NCBI GenBank assembly: GCA_964651495.1
Contig: CAZYWP010000010.1
Location: forward strand, 1 to 41,500
DNA: 41,500 nucleotides
Source: CAZNVB01 sp964651495
GTDB taxonomy: Bacteria > Acidobacteriota > Aminicenantia > Aminicenantales > UBA8522
Direction of reading: 5' to 3'
In this document: piece after piece, positions 8,287 through 16,934 of the stretch
Layout: the number at the start of each line of letters is the position of its first letter
Numbering within the stretch: position 1 is the stretch's first letter
Position numbers and translations under genes: made by a program
The notes under the pieces: generated by a model
Database searches by the model: none
What the model was told of the DNA's origin: nothing
What the model saw: only the letters and a program-made list of their open reading frames with translations

Positions 8287-10344
8287 ATGAGCCTGCTGTT
8301 TTTCCTGTTTTTTGTCTTTCTTGGCGCTGCCGGTGAGACTCAGGTCACCAAGGAAGAAGACCTGGGGCTGAAGTACCGGGAGTGGCTCGACCTGACGCGC
8401 TACATCAGCCTGCCCCAGGAAAGGGAAGTCTTTTTCCAGCTCACCAGCGACCGGGAGAGGGATATTTTCATCGAAGCTTTCTGGAGGCAGCGCGACCCGA
8501 CTCCCGGCACGCCCCAGAACGAATACCGGGACGAGATCATCAGCCGGTTCGCTTACGCCAACAGGCAGTTCGGCCGAGGGACCACCCGTCCGGGCTGGCT
8601 CACCGACATGGGGAAAATCCACATCCTTCTCGGCCCTCCTGCCAGCCGCGAGAGGTACGAGGAGCTCCGCGGGATGTATCCCTGTGAAGCCTGGTATTAC
8701 TATGGGGATTCTGCCAAGGGGCTGCCGACGTATTTCGGGTTTTTGTTTTATAAGAAAAGGGGTATTGGTGACTACGCGCTCTACAACCAGGTCCAGGATG
8801 GGCCGGCCGCCCTACTCGTCGACGGCCAAAATTATGATCCCACGGCTCATGCATTTCTCTACCAGAAGATCAAGGAGATTTCGCCGGTCCTGGCACCCCT
8901 GGCCATCTCCATGATTCCCTCCGAAACTTCCTTCGACTTTCAGCCGTCGCTGCGGACGGATGCGATCCTAGCGGACATCCTAAACTCGCCGCGGAAGGAC
9001 GTCAGTCCGTCCTACGCCACTCACTTTTTAAACTATCGGGGGGTCGTCAGCACGGAATATTTGACCAACTACGTCGAACTCGAAGGATTGGCGGAGGTGA
9101 TGCCGGACAGCGTCCTTGGGTTCGACTTCGTCCATTTTACTCTAACCCCGAAGTCGGTCTCGGTCGATTATTACCAGCCGAAGGATCAGTATTTTTGCAA
9201 TTATTCGGTCGACGTCAGCCTGAGAGTGGGAGAGAAAGTTATCTATCAGTACGCCAAGGAATTCCCGTTTTATTACTCTCCGTCTAATGACCCGGTGGTC
9301 AGGACGAACGGGATTTCCCTGCAGGACTCTTTTCCGGTCATCGAGGGCAAACACAGGCTGACTATCCTGGTCCGCAATTCGGTGGGCAAGGAATTCAGCG
9401 TCTTCGAAAAAGAGATCGAAGTCGAAGAGGCAGACGCGCCGCGGATCGTCGGGCCCCTCATCGGCTACGGCGTCGAGGACGCTACTCCAGGTCTCCACGC
9501 GCCGTTCCAGGTCCAGGACAAAAGGCTTTCTCTGGACGCGCAGCAGACCTTCATCGCCTCCGATGAACTCGCCCTGTCTTTCGGCCTGGCCGGGCTGACC
9601 AGGGAGCTGTGGGAAAAAGGGGAGGTGAGGGTCGAGATTCGGGCCCTTGAGGCCGCCGTCGCCGCGGAAAAAACCATGGTCCTAAGGCCGGGGCTTCAAC
9701 CTTTCCATCCCCTCATGGCCATGATGAATTCGTTCCCGGCCGCTGAACTGAAACCCGGATACTATGAAATCTTGCTGAACCTCCTTGACGGCCGGGGCGC
9801 CGTCGTCGACACGAAAACGGCGAATTTCATCCTCTCGCCGGCCGAGGCTGTTCCGCGGCCGGTGGCCATCTCCAAATCATTTCCCCTGGCCAACGCGCAC
9901 CTCTACTGCTACATGCTGGCCGATCAGTACGACAGGGCGGGCCGGCCGGAGAAGGCCGAGGCCCTTTTCGAGAAAGGATATGGCCTAGCTCCCGATTATC
10001 AGGAGGGCATCCTTTACTATGCCGATTTTATGGTGCGTTCGTCCAGGTTTGCCCGCGCCCTGGAGCTGAGCGAAAAGCTGGGGGAGGGAGGAAAGTACCG
10101 GTTTGAATATTTTCTTCTTAAGGGCAGGGCCCTGATGGGGATGGGAAAATATCAGGAGGCGATCGAGAGCCTGACCGAAGGCAACAAAATTTACGACAGC
10201 GATACGCGCCTTCTGAACGCGCTCGGTTTGTGCTTTTCCAGGACGGGACAGAAGGAGCGGGCTTTGATGGCGCTCGCCGCTTCCCTTCGTCTCAATCCCG
10301 ACCAGTCGGAGGTCAGGAAGCTCATCGAAGAAATCAATAAATAA
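8287..10344 (+). CDS. GWxTD domain-containing protein with C-terminal TPRs
   Basis: 685 residues, N-terminal hydrophobic signal peptide (about 1-16). The name-giving motif GWLTD is at 103-107 within 'TRPGWLTDMGKIHILLGPP', preceded by 'FIEAFWRQRDPTPGTPQNEY' (61-80), the typical conserved block of this family. The middle is beta-rich and the last about 130 residues contain TPR-like helices ('ALFEKGYGLAPDY', 'ALGLCFSRTGQKERALMAL'). GWxTD proteins are common in Acidobacteriota and Aminicenantes and have no established function; an extracytoplasmic location is predicted. No good SD sits at normal distance from ATG 8287 (GAGGA is 16 nt away), and TAAAAT at 8272-8277 would place the transcript start close to the ATG, so a leaderless message is possible. 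It stands alone, convergent with the next gene. Confidence 0.9.
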   Translation: MSLLFFLFFVFLGAAGETQVTKEEDLGLKYREWLDLTRYISLPQEREVFFQLTSDRERDIFIEAFWRQRDPTPGTPQNEYRDEIISRFAYANRQFGRGTTRPGWLTDMGKIHILLGPPASRERYEELRGMYPCEAWYYYGDSAKGLPTYFGFLFYKKRGIGDYALYNQVQDGPAALLVDGQNYDPTAHAFLYQKIKEISPVLAPLAISMIPSETSFDFQPSLRTDAILADILNSPRKDVSPSYATHFLNYRGVVSTEYLTNYVELEGLAEVMPDSVLGFDFVHFTLTPKSVSVDYYQPKDQYFCNYSVDVSLRVGEKVIYQYAKEFPFYYSPSNDPVVRTNGISLQDSFPVIEGKHRLTILVRNSVGKEFSVFEKEIEVEEADAPRIVGPLIGYGVEDATPGLHAPFQVQDKRLSLDAQQTFIASDELALSFGLAGLTRELWEKGEVRVEIRALEAAVAAEKTMVLRPGLQPFHPLMAMMNSFPAAELKPGYYEILLNLLDGRGAVVDTKTANFILSPAEAVPRPVAISKSFPLANAHLYCYMLADQYDRAGRPEKAEALFEKGYGLAPDYQEGILYYADFMVRSSRFARALELSEKLGEGGKYRFEYFLLKGRALMGMGKYQEAIESLTEGNKIYDSDTRLLNALGLCFSRTGQKERALMALAASLRLNPDQSEVRKLIEEINK

Positions 10345-10402
10345 ACCGGCCGGAGCATCCCTCACATGTTGCCGCCGGACCGAACACATCGGGAGGGCGG
10401 GC

Positions 10403-11431
10403 TCAAATATTGAGTTTAATCTTCTCGGGTTTTCCGGAAGCCAGGGATTTATGGATGGCCTCGAGCACGGCCGTGCTCCGGACGCCGTCGCGGACGCTGA
10501 CGTGCGGCTCGCTGTCGTTCTCGATGGCGTAGATGAACGCTTTGACCGCCCCGGGGAAAGCGCCCTGCCACTCGTCGAAAACTTTGTAGTTCAGGAAGGT
10601 GCGGGGGCAGGCGAATTTCTCCTGGATGATGGCGTCGATCGCCTCGGCCTGCCGGTCGATCTGCAGCGTCCCCTTGCTGCCGATTAGCTCCATGTAGGAG
10701 TCGGGCATGTAGGGCGAGGTGTTGGGGTAGATCCAGACGGCCTCGTAGGTGGCGAATTTCCCCCCATCATAAGTGACCAGCGACTGGATTCCATCATAGG
10801 TGTCGAAGCCCTTTTCGACCAGAACTTTTTTTATGCCCTTGGCGTAGGCTTCGACGGGGTCGGCATCGAACCACCAGGTCACCAGGTCGATGTCGTGGCA
10901 GGAGAGGAACCAGGCCGGCGTCGTCCGGCTTGACCAGGCAGCCAGCATCTCGGTGGGAACATAAAGGGGATTGTTCTTGCGGGCGTAAGCGATCAGCGGC
11001 TCTCCCACCTGCCCGTTGAGCACCATCTCTTTGACCTTGTGGTAGGGGGAGAGCCAGCGGTGGTTGAAATCCACCTGGAGCTTCTTTCCCGTTTTGCCGA
11101 CGACACGGTAGATCTCCTCAGCCTCCGCCTGGCTCGTCGTCAGGGGTTTTTCAACAAACACATGGCAGCCGGCTTCGAGGGAGCTGATCACGGGCTCCTT
11201 GTGGTAGTTATCAGGCGTGGCCACGGCGACGGCGTCCAGGGTTTCCTTTTTCAGCATGTCTTTGTAATCCGGGTAGAGAGCGACGACGCCGAATTCCCTG
11301 CCGCTGGCCTCGAGCCGCTCGCGGTTGGGATCGGCCAGGGCGACGATGGCGGCCCGGGGATGGAGCTTGAGCACTCTGGCCAAGGCGTTTCCCATGATGC
11401 CCGTGCCGATGATTCCAAAACGGTAAGTCAT
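10403..11431 (-). CDS. Gfo/Idh/MocA family oxidoreductase
   Basis: 342 residues; start at 11431 with AAGGAGA just upstream. The N-terminal Rossmann fold has 'FGIIGTGIMGNAL' (about 5-17) and the family's 'EKP' at 94-96 in 'HVFVEKPLTT'. The C-terminal domain carries 'SCHDIDLVTWW', matching the usual metal-free active-site HxxD/H pattern. Such enzymes are NAD(P)-dependent dehydrogenases, oxidising or reducing sugars, inositols or glycosides. It is the last gene of a three-gene - strand operon (30 nt after the alcohol dehydrogenase) and is convergent with the GWxTD gene. A step in sugar or sugar-acid oxidation is likely; exact substrate not determinable. Confidence 0.9.
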   Translation of the reverse strand: MTYRFGIIGTGIMGNALARVLKLHPRAAIVALADPNRERLEASGREFGVVALYPDYKDMLKKETLDAVAVATPDNYHKEPVISSLEAGCHVFVEKPLTTSQAEAEEIYRVVGKTGKKLQVDFNHRWLSPYHKVKEMVLNGQVGEPLIAYARKNNPLYVPTEMLAAWSSRTTPAWFLSCHDIDLVTWWFDADPVEAYAKGIKKVLVEKGFDTYDGIQSLVTYDGGKFATYEAVWIYPNTSPYMPDSYMELIGSKGTLQIDRQAEAIDAIIQEKFACPRTFLNYKVFDEWQGAFPGAVKAFIYAIENDSEPHVSVRDGVRSTAVLEAIHKSLASGKPEKIKLNI

Positions 11432-11461
11432 TTTTACTCTCCTTAGAGGCGGTATCTTCGG

Positions 11462-12517
11462 TCAGGGGATGAAAATGCCCTTGATGCCTTTTTTCCCCTC
11501 CAGGGCGGCGAAAAATTCCTCCCAGCAGTCGAGGCCGCCGCGGTGGGTGATGAGCGGGCCGACTTCGATCTTGCCGCTGCTGATCAGGCTGATCGCCGTG
11601 TCCCAGGATGTGTACGACGTGGACAGGTTGAAAATATAGGTCGCTGCCTTGAACATCGCCGCATCATAAGGGAAGGGAATTTCAGGCTTGGCGGTCAGGC
11701 CGATGGCTGTCAGCCGGCCGAGTTTGCGCAGGAGCTGGATGGCGAGGGCGATCCCCCGGGCGGCGCCGCTCGCTTCGACGACCAGGTCGGCGCCCCGGCC
11801 GGCGGTCAAATCGAGCGTGAACTTGACGACGTCCTCGCGCTGGACGTTCAGGATGTGGTCGATGCTCTTGATCTTCCGGGCGGCGGGAAGGCGGAGGTCC
11901 TCGTCGGCGTCGGTGCCGATGAGGATGACCGCGGAGGCGCCGCCGGCTTTTGCCGCCATGGCGGCGAGAAGGCCGATCGGACCGGGACCCACTACGGCCA
12001 CTGTGTCGGCCGGCTCGACGCGTCCCCTCTCCAGGACATCGGTGACGACGTTGGCCGTCGGCTCGACGAGCGCGGCCTCTTCAAACCCGATGTGATCGGG
12101 CAGGCGGTGGAGGAGGGCCGGTTCGGGATAGCGCATGTACTTGGCGAAACAGCCGTCGATCCCCCAGCCGGGCGACCTTTTTTCGGGGCAGAGCTGGCGG
12201 TTTCCGGTCCGGCAGAGCCAGCAGCGGCCGCAGGCCATGGTGTGCGGCTCTCCGACGACCCGGTCTCCGGGTTTACAGTACAGGACGTTTTTCCCCACGG
12301 CCGCGATGATGCCGGCGAATTCGTGACCCAGGATGACCGGCGGCCAGTAGGGAAATTGATCGTGGTAAATATGCAGGTCGGTGCCGCAGATTCCCGCTGC
12401 CTTGATTTCGATCAGGACTTCGCTGTCGCCGATCGGGGGAACCGGAACATCGCGGACCTCGATCAGGCCGACTCCTTTTCCGGTCTTGACCAGGGCTTTC
12501 ATCGTCTTTTCTGTCAT
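11462..12517 (-). CDS. Zinc-dependent medium-chain alcohol dehydrogenase (threonine/sorbitol dehydrogenase type)
   Basis: 351 residues. ATG 12517 is chosen over 12532 because it forms an ATGA overlap with the upstream stop and has GGAGCGG at a good distance. Catalytic zinc ligands are C44, H65, E66 ('AAGICGTDLHI', 'ILGHEFAGI'); structural zinc ligands are C96, C99, C102 and C110. The nucleotide-binding Rossmann motif is 'VAVVGPGPIGLLAA'. The family oxidises secondary alcohols of polyols, sugars or threonine with NAD(P)+. Translational coupling to the M20 amidohydrolase and proximity to the Gfo/Idh gene point to a shared pathway rather than threonine breakdown, but L-threonine 3-dehydrogenase-like activity cannot be excluded. 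Confidence 0.9.
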   Translation of the reverse strand: MTEKTMKALVKTGKGVGLIEVRDVPVPPIGDSEVLIEIKAAGICGTDLHIYHDQFPYWPPVILGHEFAGIIAAVGKNVLYCKPGDRVVGEPHTMACGRCWLCRTGNRQLCPEKRSPGWGIDGCFAKYMRYPEPALLHRLPDHIGFEEAALVEPTANVVTDVLERGRVEPADTVAVVGPGPIGLLAAMAAKAGGASAVILIGTDADEDLRLPAARKIKSIDHILNVQREDVVKFTLDLTAGRGADLVVEASGAARGIALAIQLLRKLGRLTAIGLTAKPEIPFPYDAAMFKAATYIFNLSTSYTSWDTAISLISSGKIEVGPLITHRGGLDCWEEFFAALEGKKGIKGIFIP

Positions 12518-13740
12518 GCGAGTCCGCTCCATTGTTCGATGAAATAGATCAGGGCCAGAGCCGCCCGCCGGATATCGGAGATGGCGATGTGTTCGTCCAC
12601 CGCGTGGGCCTTGGTGATCGAGCCCGCCCCGAAGACGACGGCCGGGATGCCGAGCTGCTCGGTGTAGCGCCAGGAATCGCAGGAGGCGTTCATGAAGGCC
12701 GGGGCGGCCTGGACCCCCGCTTCGAGGGCGGCGCCGACGACCGCGCCGACGAGAGGATGGTCCACCGGGATATAGGCCGGGTCGCTGTTCAGCATGTTGA
12801 AACGGATTTCCGCCCGGTGCGGGGCGACGGCCTGGCGGAGCTTATTCTGGATCTCGTGACGGTGAAAAGGAGGCAGGAACCCGAAGACCCCCTTGAGGAC
12901 GGCTTCGGAGGGAGCAGCGGCCGGCCAGTTGCCCGAGTGGAGCATGCCGAAGGTCACGGGCATGGGGTTGGGATGGCCGGCGATCAGCGGGAGATGCCCC
13001 CGGGCGACCGCCAGCAGCTCCTTTCTGACTTTTTCGATCGATTCGATCGATTTGATAGCCTCTTTAAGGGCGCTGACCGTCGAGCCGGGGCTGCCGCTGT
13101 GCCCGGCGACACCTTGGGTCCTGACCTCGAACCAGACCGCCCCGCGGACAAGATGAGCGACTTGAAGATCGACCGGCTCGAGGACGACCGCGGCGTCGGC
13201 CCGCAGGCCATGCCGCACGATGAGGAGCGAGCCGTTGCCGCCGCACTCCTCCTCGGCGACGAAATCAACGGTCAGGTCGCCGCCGGGCCGAAGGCCGAGA
13301 TCAGCGAGCGTCTTCAGGACGAGCCACAGCACGGCGACCTGCCCCTTGGCGTCGCAGGCGCCGCGCCCGTACACCCTATCCTCTTTGACGATGGGGGAGA
13401 AGGCGCTTTCCTGGCCGACGGTCGGCGGCACGACATCCAGGTGGGTGTTGAAGACGATGGATTTTCCGGCGCCGGAGCCCTTGATCCGGAGGCGCAGGTT
13501 GGCTGTCCCCTTATAGGAAAAGTCCTCCAAGCGGAAGGAATAGTCCGGGTCATCCTGGAGGGTGTCAGGGAGGGGGACGAGCTCTGCCCGGTCGACGTAG
13601 CTTTCGATTCTACTCTTCAGGAAGCGGCTGATGTCCTGTTCATTTCCCCGGGTCGAGGGAAACAGGATCAGCTGGGACAGAATCTCCACGGCCGCTCCCA
13701 GGTTTTTATCGATTGCAGTAATGACGGAGTTTTTGTCCAT
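12514..13740 (-). CDS. M20 family metallo-amidohydrolase (ArgE/DapE/ACY1-like)
   Basis: 408 residues; first gene of the - strand operon, reading away from the shared regulatory gap. Metal-site motifs are visible: 'FNTHLDVVPP' (H100, D102), 'YGRGACDAKGQ' (D130), 'VAEEECGGNG' (E163/E164) and a late His in 'AHAVDEHIAI'. The family removes acyl groups from N-acyl amino acids or related amides, or cleaves dipeptides, using two zinc ions. No signal peptide, so cytoplasmic. Its stop overlaps the dehydrogenase start by 4 nt. In this context a deacylase of an N-acyl amino (sugar) acid is a reasonable guess; a carboxypeptidase or deacetylase role on another substrate is equally open. No strong SD is seen before 13740. 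Confidence 0.88.
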   Translation of the reverse strand: MDKNSVITAIDKNLGAAVEILSQLILFPSTRGNEQDISRFLKSRIESYVDRAELVPLPDTLQDDPDYSFRLEDFSYKGTANLRLRIKGSGAGKSIVFNTHLDVVPPTVGQESAFSPIVKEDRVYGRGACDAKGQVAVLWLVLKTLADLGLRPGGDLTVDFVAEEECGGNGSLLIVRHGLRADAAVVLEPVDLQVAHLVRGAVWFEVRTQGVAGHSGSPGSTVSALKEAIKSIESIEKVRKELLAVARGHLPLIAGHPNPMPVTFGMLHSGNWPAAAPSEAVLKGVFGFLPPFHRHEIQNKLRQAVAPHRAEIRFNMLNSDPAYIPVDHPLVGAVVGAALEAGVQAAPAFMNASCDSWRYTEQLGIPAVVFGAGSITKAHAVDEHIAISDIRRAALALIYFIEQWSGLA

Positions 13741-13825
13741 TGGCGCTCTCAGCTTAATACGTCATCGCTTCCAAAGTAAACTTATTTCCGTGGGCACGGC
13801 CTTGTTTGCAGCCCGAAAATCAAAC

Positions 13826-13862
13826 TTGATATTATATCTAGTATATGATATATAGCATATAC
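13826..13862 (+). promoter_or_regulatory. Promoter with overlapping palindromic operator in the divergent gap
   Basis: TTGATA (13826-13831), a 17-nt spacer and TATATA (13849-13854) form a sigma70-like promoter reading into the sugar kinase. Overlapping its -10 is a perfect 7-bp inverted repeat, GTATATG (13841-13847) and CATATAC (13856-13862), with an 8-nt spacer. The AT-rich block contrasts strongly with the GC-rich surroundings. Placed between divergent operons, it is a good candidate for a dimeric repressor site that could control both. No regulator gene is adjacent, so the protein is unknown. Confidence 0.5.
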
Positions 13863-13924
13863 ATATTATCCCGTCAACGAACCGGCGGCCTGGTCTAAAA
13901 AATGACCTTTGTTCGGGTGCCAAG

Positions 13925-14953
13925 ATGAAAAAAATCGCAACCTTTGGTGAAATCATGCTCCGGCTTTCTCCGCCGGGGAGGGAGAAGCTCTTCCAATCGC
14001 CATTGCTTTCTGCCCGCTTCGGCGGGGGCGAAGCGAACGTGGCCGTCTCTTTAGCCCTTTTCGGCCATTCCGTCAGGTACATATCTGTCATCCCGGCCAA
14101 CGACATCGGCGAGGCCGCCGTTCTGGAGCTGCGCAAATACGAGGTGGAGACGGACTTCATCGTCAGGCAGGGGAGGAGACTCGGCCTGTATTTTGTCGAG
14201 ACAGGGGGGAACCAGCGACCGTCCAAGGTGATCTATGACCGCGACCAGTCAGCCATCGCCGAGGCCCGGCCGGGCGAGATCGATTGGGACGCGGCGCTCA
14301 AGGGAGTGGGTTGGCTCCATACAACGGGGATCACTCCGGCGATCAGTGCTTCGGCCGCCGAGCTGACCCTGGAAGCCGTGAAAAAGGCCAGAGAAAAGGG
14401 GATCGGCGTGTCCATCGACTTCAATTATCGGGGCAAGCTCTGGAAATATGGAAAATCCGCCCCGGAGGTCATGCGGGAGATCGTCCGTTTTGCCGACCTC
14501 GGCATCGGCAACGAGGAGGACTGCCAGAAATCCCTGGGTCTTAAGGCCCCGGCGGACGTGGAGGGAGGGAAGCTCGACCTGGCCGTCTACGAAAAGCTGA
14601 CGGCCGATGTCCTGGAGGCGTTCCCCAACCTGAGCCGGGTGTCCATTACTTTGCGCGAGAGCCACAGCACCGACCACAACACCTGGTCGGCCTGCCTGCG
14701 GAACAGGCAGAATTTTATGGCCGCCACGAAATATGAGATCACGGATATTGTCGACCGGATCGGGGGCGGCGACGCCTTTGCCGCCGGCCTGGTCCATGGG
14801 TTTGATCTTTATCCCGATGACGCGTCGGCGCTCCAGTTCGCCGTGGCCGCCTCCTGCCTCAAGCATTCCATCCCGGGAGACTTCAACCTGGTCACGGAGA
14901 AGGATGTGCTGGCGCTCATGAAGGGCGAAAAATCGGGAAGGGTTCAGAGGTAA
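13925..14953 (+). CDS. kdgK: PfkB-family sugar kinase, probable 2-keto-3-deoxygluconate (KDG) kinase
   Basis: 342 residues. The start 'MKKIATFGEIMLRLSPPG' and 'ARFGGGEANVAVSLALFG' are typical of KDG kinases, and the PfkB signature with catalytic Asp is 'RIGGGDAFAAG' (D283). The reaction would be ATP-dependent phosphorylation of KDG to KDPG in the cytoplasm. The next gene, 26 nt on, is the KDPG aldolase, which strongly supports this assignment over other PfkB sugars; activity on the galacto epimer is also possible. The gene is first in a + strand operon reading from the AT-rich promoter/operator. The SD before ATG 13925 is weak. Confidence 0.87.
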   Translation: MKKIATFGEIMLRLSPPGREKLFQSPLLSARFGGGEANVAVSLALFGHSVRYISVIPANDIGEAAVLELRKYEVETDFIVRQGRRLGLYFVETGGNQRPSKVIYDRDQSAIAEARPGEIDWDAALKGVGWLHTTGITPAISASAAELTLEAVKKAREKGIGVSIDFNYRGKLWKYGKSAPEVMREIVRFADLGIGNEEDCQKSLGLKAPADVEGGKLDLAVYEKLTADVLEAFPNLSRVSITLRESHSTDHNTWSACLRNRQNFMAATKYEITDIVDRIGGGDAFAAGLVHGFDLYPDDASALQFAVAASCLKHSIPGDFNLVTEKDVLALMKGEKSGRVQR

Positions 14954-14979
14954 ACGGAGGTTTACGAGAGGAGGCCGCA

Positions 14980-15612
14980 ATGAAAAGAGACGAAGCCCTT
15001 GAAATCATCCTGGCGACGAAGGTCATCGCCGTGATCCGCATGTCGGACACGGAAAAGTTGGCCAAGGTGGCCGAAGCCATCAAACAGGGGGGCGTGCGGG
15101 CGATCGAGATCACTATGACCACTCCGTCCGCCCTCGAAATCATCGCCGCCATGGGCAAGAAAAAGACGGCCGGCATCCTCATCGGGGCCGGCACAGTCCT
15201 CGACCCGGAGACCGCCGCCCAGGCCATCCATGCCGGCGCGGATTTCATCGTCTCGCCGATCACGAATTCCGAGATGATCCGGGTCTGCCGCAGATACGAC
15301 ATTTTCGTCGCCCCCGGGGCTTTCACGCCGACCGAGATCGTTGCCGCCTGGGAAAAAGGGGCGGATGTCGTCAAGGTCTTTCCGGCGACTTCGGTGGGGC
15401 CCAAATATTTCAAGGATATCAAGGGGCCTCTTCCCCAGATCCGGCTGATGCCGACGGGCGGCGTCAGCCTGGAGAACGCCCGCGAGTTCGTCGCCAGCGG
15501 CGCCTGCTGTGTGGCCATCGGCACGGCCCTTCTTGACAAGAAGGCGATCGAGGCCGGCAATTGGGACGTCCTCACCCAGAAGGCCGGGGCTCTTGTCGAT
15601 TCGTTGAAATGA
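14980..15612 (+). CDS. eda: KDPG aldolase (2-dehydro-3-deoxyphosphogluconate / 4-hydroxy-2-oxoglutarate aldolase)
   Basis: 210 residues, the normal family length. The Schiff-base lysine is K132 in 'GADVVKVFPA', the substrate-binding 'GAGTVLDPE' and the phosphate-binding 'PTGGVSLENA' are present. It cleaves KDPG to pyruvate and glyceraldehyde 3-phosphate. AGGAGG-like SD (AGAGGAGG) precedes ATG 14980. It sits between the KDG kinase and a class III aminotransferase, with its stop 10 nt before the ATG of the latter. Dual use on the galactonate-derived epimer is possible. Confidence 0.93.
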   Translation: MKRDEALEIILATKVIAVIRMSDTEKLAKVAEAIKQGGVRAIEITMTTPSALEIIAAMGKKKTAGILIGAGTVLDPETAAQAIHAGADFIVSPITNSEMIRVCRRYDIFVAPGAFTPTEIVAAWEKGADVVKVFPATSVGPKYFKDIKGPLPQIRLMPTGGVSLENAREFVASGACCVAIGTALLDKKAIEAGNWDVLTQKAGALVDSLK

Positions 15613-15622
15613 AGTGAAGACC

Positions 15623-16912
15623 ATGAAAAAAGAGATGACCACGCAGGATTGGTTGGAACTCTCCGAGCGCTTCGAGCCGGGGTGTGCGAACTGGCAGGCG
15701 CCGGTGGTGTGGCATCATGGCCGGGGCGCCGAGATCTGGGATGTCGAAGGAAAACACTATTTTGACTGGACGTCCGGTGTGCTGGTGACCAATGTTGGAC
15801 ACGCCCATCCTCGTCTGGCCGAGGCTATCTGCGACCAGGCCGGGCGCCTGCTCAACACCTTCGACTTCCCGACGCCGCAGAGGCTGACCCTGGCGCAAAA
15901 AATCGTGGAGGCCATGCCCCCTCACCTGGACAAGGTCATCTTCATGACCACGGGCGCGGAAGCCATGGACGCATCGCTGCGGATCGCCCGCCGGTACACC
16001 CAGAAATTCGAGATCGTCGCCTTTTGGGGCGGATTTCACGGCCGGAGCTACGGTCCGATGAGCATCACCGGGCTGGCCAAGATCAAGCGGCATTTCGGGC
16101 CGATGGTCCCGGGCACGATCCTGGCTCCTTATCCTTACTGCTATCGCTGCCCGTTTGAGAAGGTCTACCCGGAATGCGATATGTTCTGCCTGACTTTTTT
16201 GGACAGAGTGGTTGAGGCCGAGACGTCCGGATATTTGGCCGGGGTGATTGTCGAACCTTACCAGGGGACATCCGGGTTTGTCTTTCCGCCGCCCGGGTAC
16301 ATGAAGAAGCTGGAAGAATGGGCCAAGAAGAGAGGCCTGGTTTTTATTCTCGATGAGGTTCAGTCCTCTTACGGGCGGACTGGAAAGATGTGGGCCCTCG
16401 AGCATGAGAACCTGAAGCCCGACGTTCTCTGCCTGGGCAAAGGCATCGGTAGCGGCGCCCCGATCGCGGCCGTGGTCTCGACAACGGAGATCTTCGCCTG
16501 CCTCGGCACGGGAGAGATGTCCTCGACTATGGGCGGCAACCCCTTGAGCTGCGCGGGTGCTCTGGCCGTCCTCGAGATCATGGCCGAGGAAAAGCTTGTC
16601 GAGAAAGCTGCAACCAACGGAGAGTATCTGAAAAACCAGCTGCTCCGGCTGATGAAGAAATTCGCCTTCATCGGTGATGTCCGAGGAATGGGGCTCGTTT
16701 ACGGCATCGAGTTCGTCAAGGACAGGACGACCAAAGAGCCGGCTCCAGACCTGGTCAGGGAGATCGTCCTCAATTGCGTGGCCAACGGCCTGATGTGCGG
16801 GAAGCTGGGAATCCACGGCAACGTCATGCGCGTGGCTCCGCCGCTGGTCATCACTCAGGAGCAGATCGACAAGTCCGTGGCCATCCTGGAAAAGGCGCTG
16901 TCCGCGGTTTGA
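15623..16912 (+). CDS. Class III (fold type I) PLP-dependent aminotransferase
   Basis: 429 residues from ATG 15623; an in-frame GTG at 15614 would add three residues and neither has a strong SD. The PLP lysine is K273 in 'CLGKGIGSGAP', the cofactor Asp lies in 'VFILDEVQSSYGRTG', and 'TTGAEAMDASLRIARRYT' and 'GGFHGRSYG' are typical of the 4-aminobutyrate / acetylornithine / 2,2-dialkylglycine decarboxylase group. It is the third gene of the KDG operon and ends 22 nt from the convergent aldo/keto reductase. In the operon it could remove an amino group from an amino acid or amino sugar product; the real amino donor is not evident. A dialkylglycine decarboxylase-like enzyme is an alternative. Confidence 0.88.
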   Translation: MKKEMTTQDWLELSERFEPGCANWQAPVVWHHGRGAEIWDVEGKHYFDWTSGVLVTNVGHAHPRLAEAICDQAGRLLNTFDFPTPQRLTLAQKIVEAMPPHLDKVIFMTTGAEAMDASLRIARRYTQKFEIVAFWGGFHGRSYGPMSITGLAKIKRHFGPMVPGTILAPYPYCYRCPFEKVYPECDMFCLTFLDRVVEAETSGYLAGVIVEPYQGTSGFVFPPPGYMKKLEEWAKKRGLVFILDEVQSSYGRTGKMWALEHENLKPDVLCLGKGIGSGAPIAAVVSTTEIFACLGTGEMSSTMGGNPLSCAGALAVLEIMAEEKLVEKAATNGEYLKNQLLRLMKKFAFIGDVRGMGLVYGIEFVKDRTTKEPAPDLVREIVLNCVANGLMCGKLGIHGNVMRVAPPLVITQEQIDKSVAILEKALSAV

Positions 16913-16934
16913 AAAATTTCGTCAGCTGGCCTTT

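Noticed and set aside
11543..13779. Two long + strand open frames opposite the dehydrogenase and M20 genes (334 and 415 codons)
   Set aside because: They are antisense shadows of well-recognised genes in GC-rich DNA; their composition (Asp/Gly/Arg-rich, no motifs) is not protein-like.
15572..16816. 414-codon - strand frame opposite the class III aminotransferase
   Set aside because: The + strand gene has PLP motifs and operon context; the antisense frame shows no family features.
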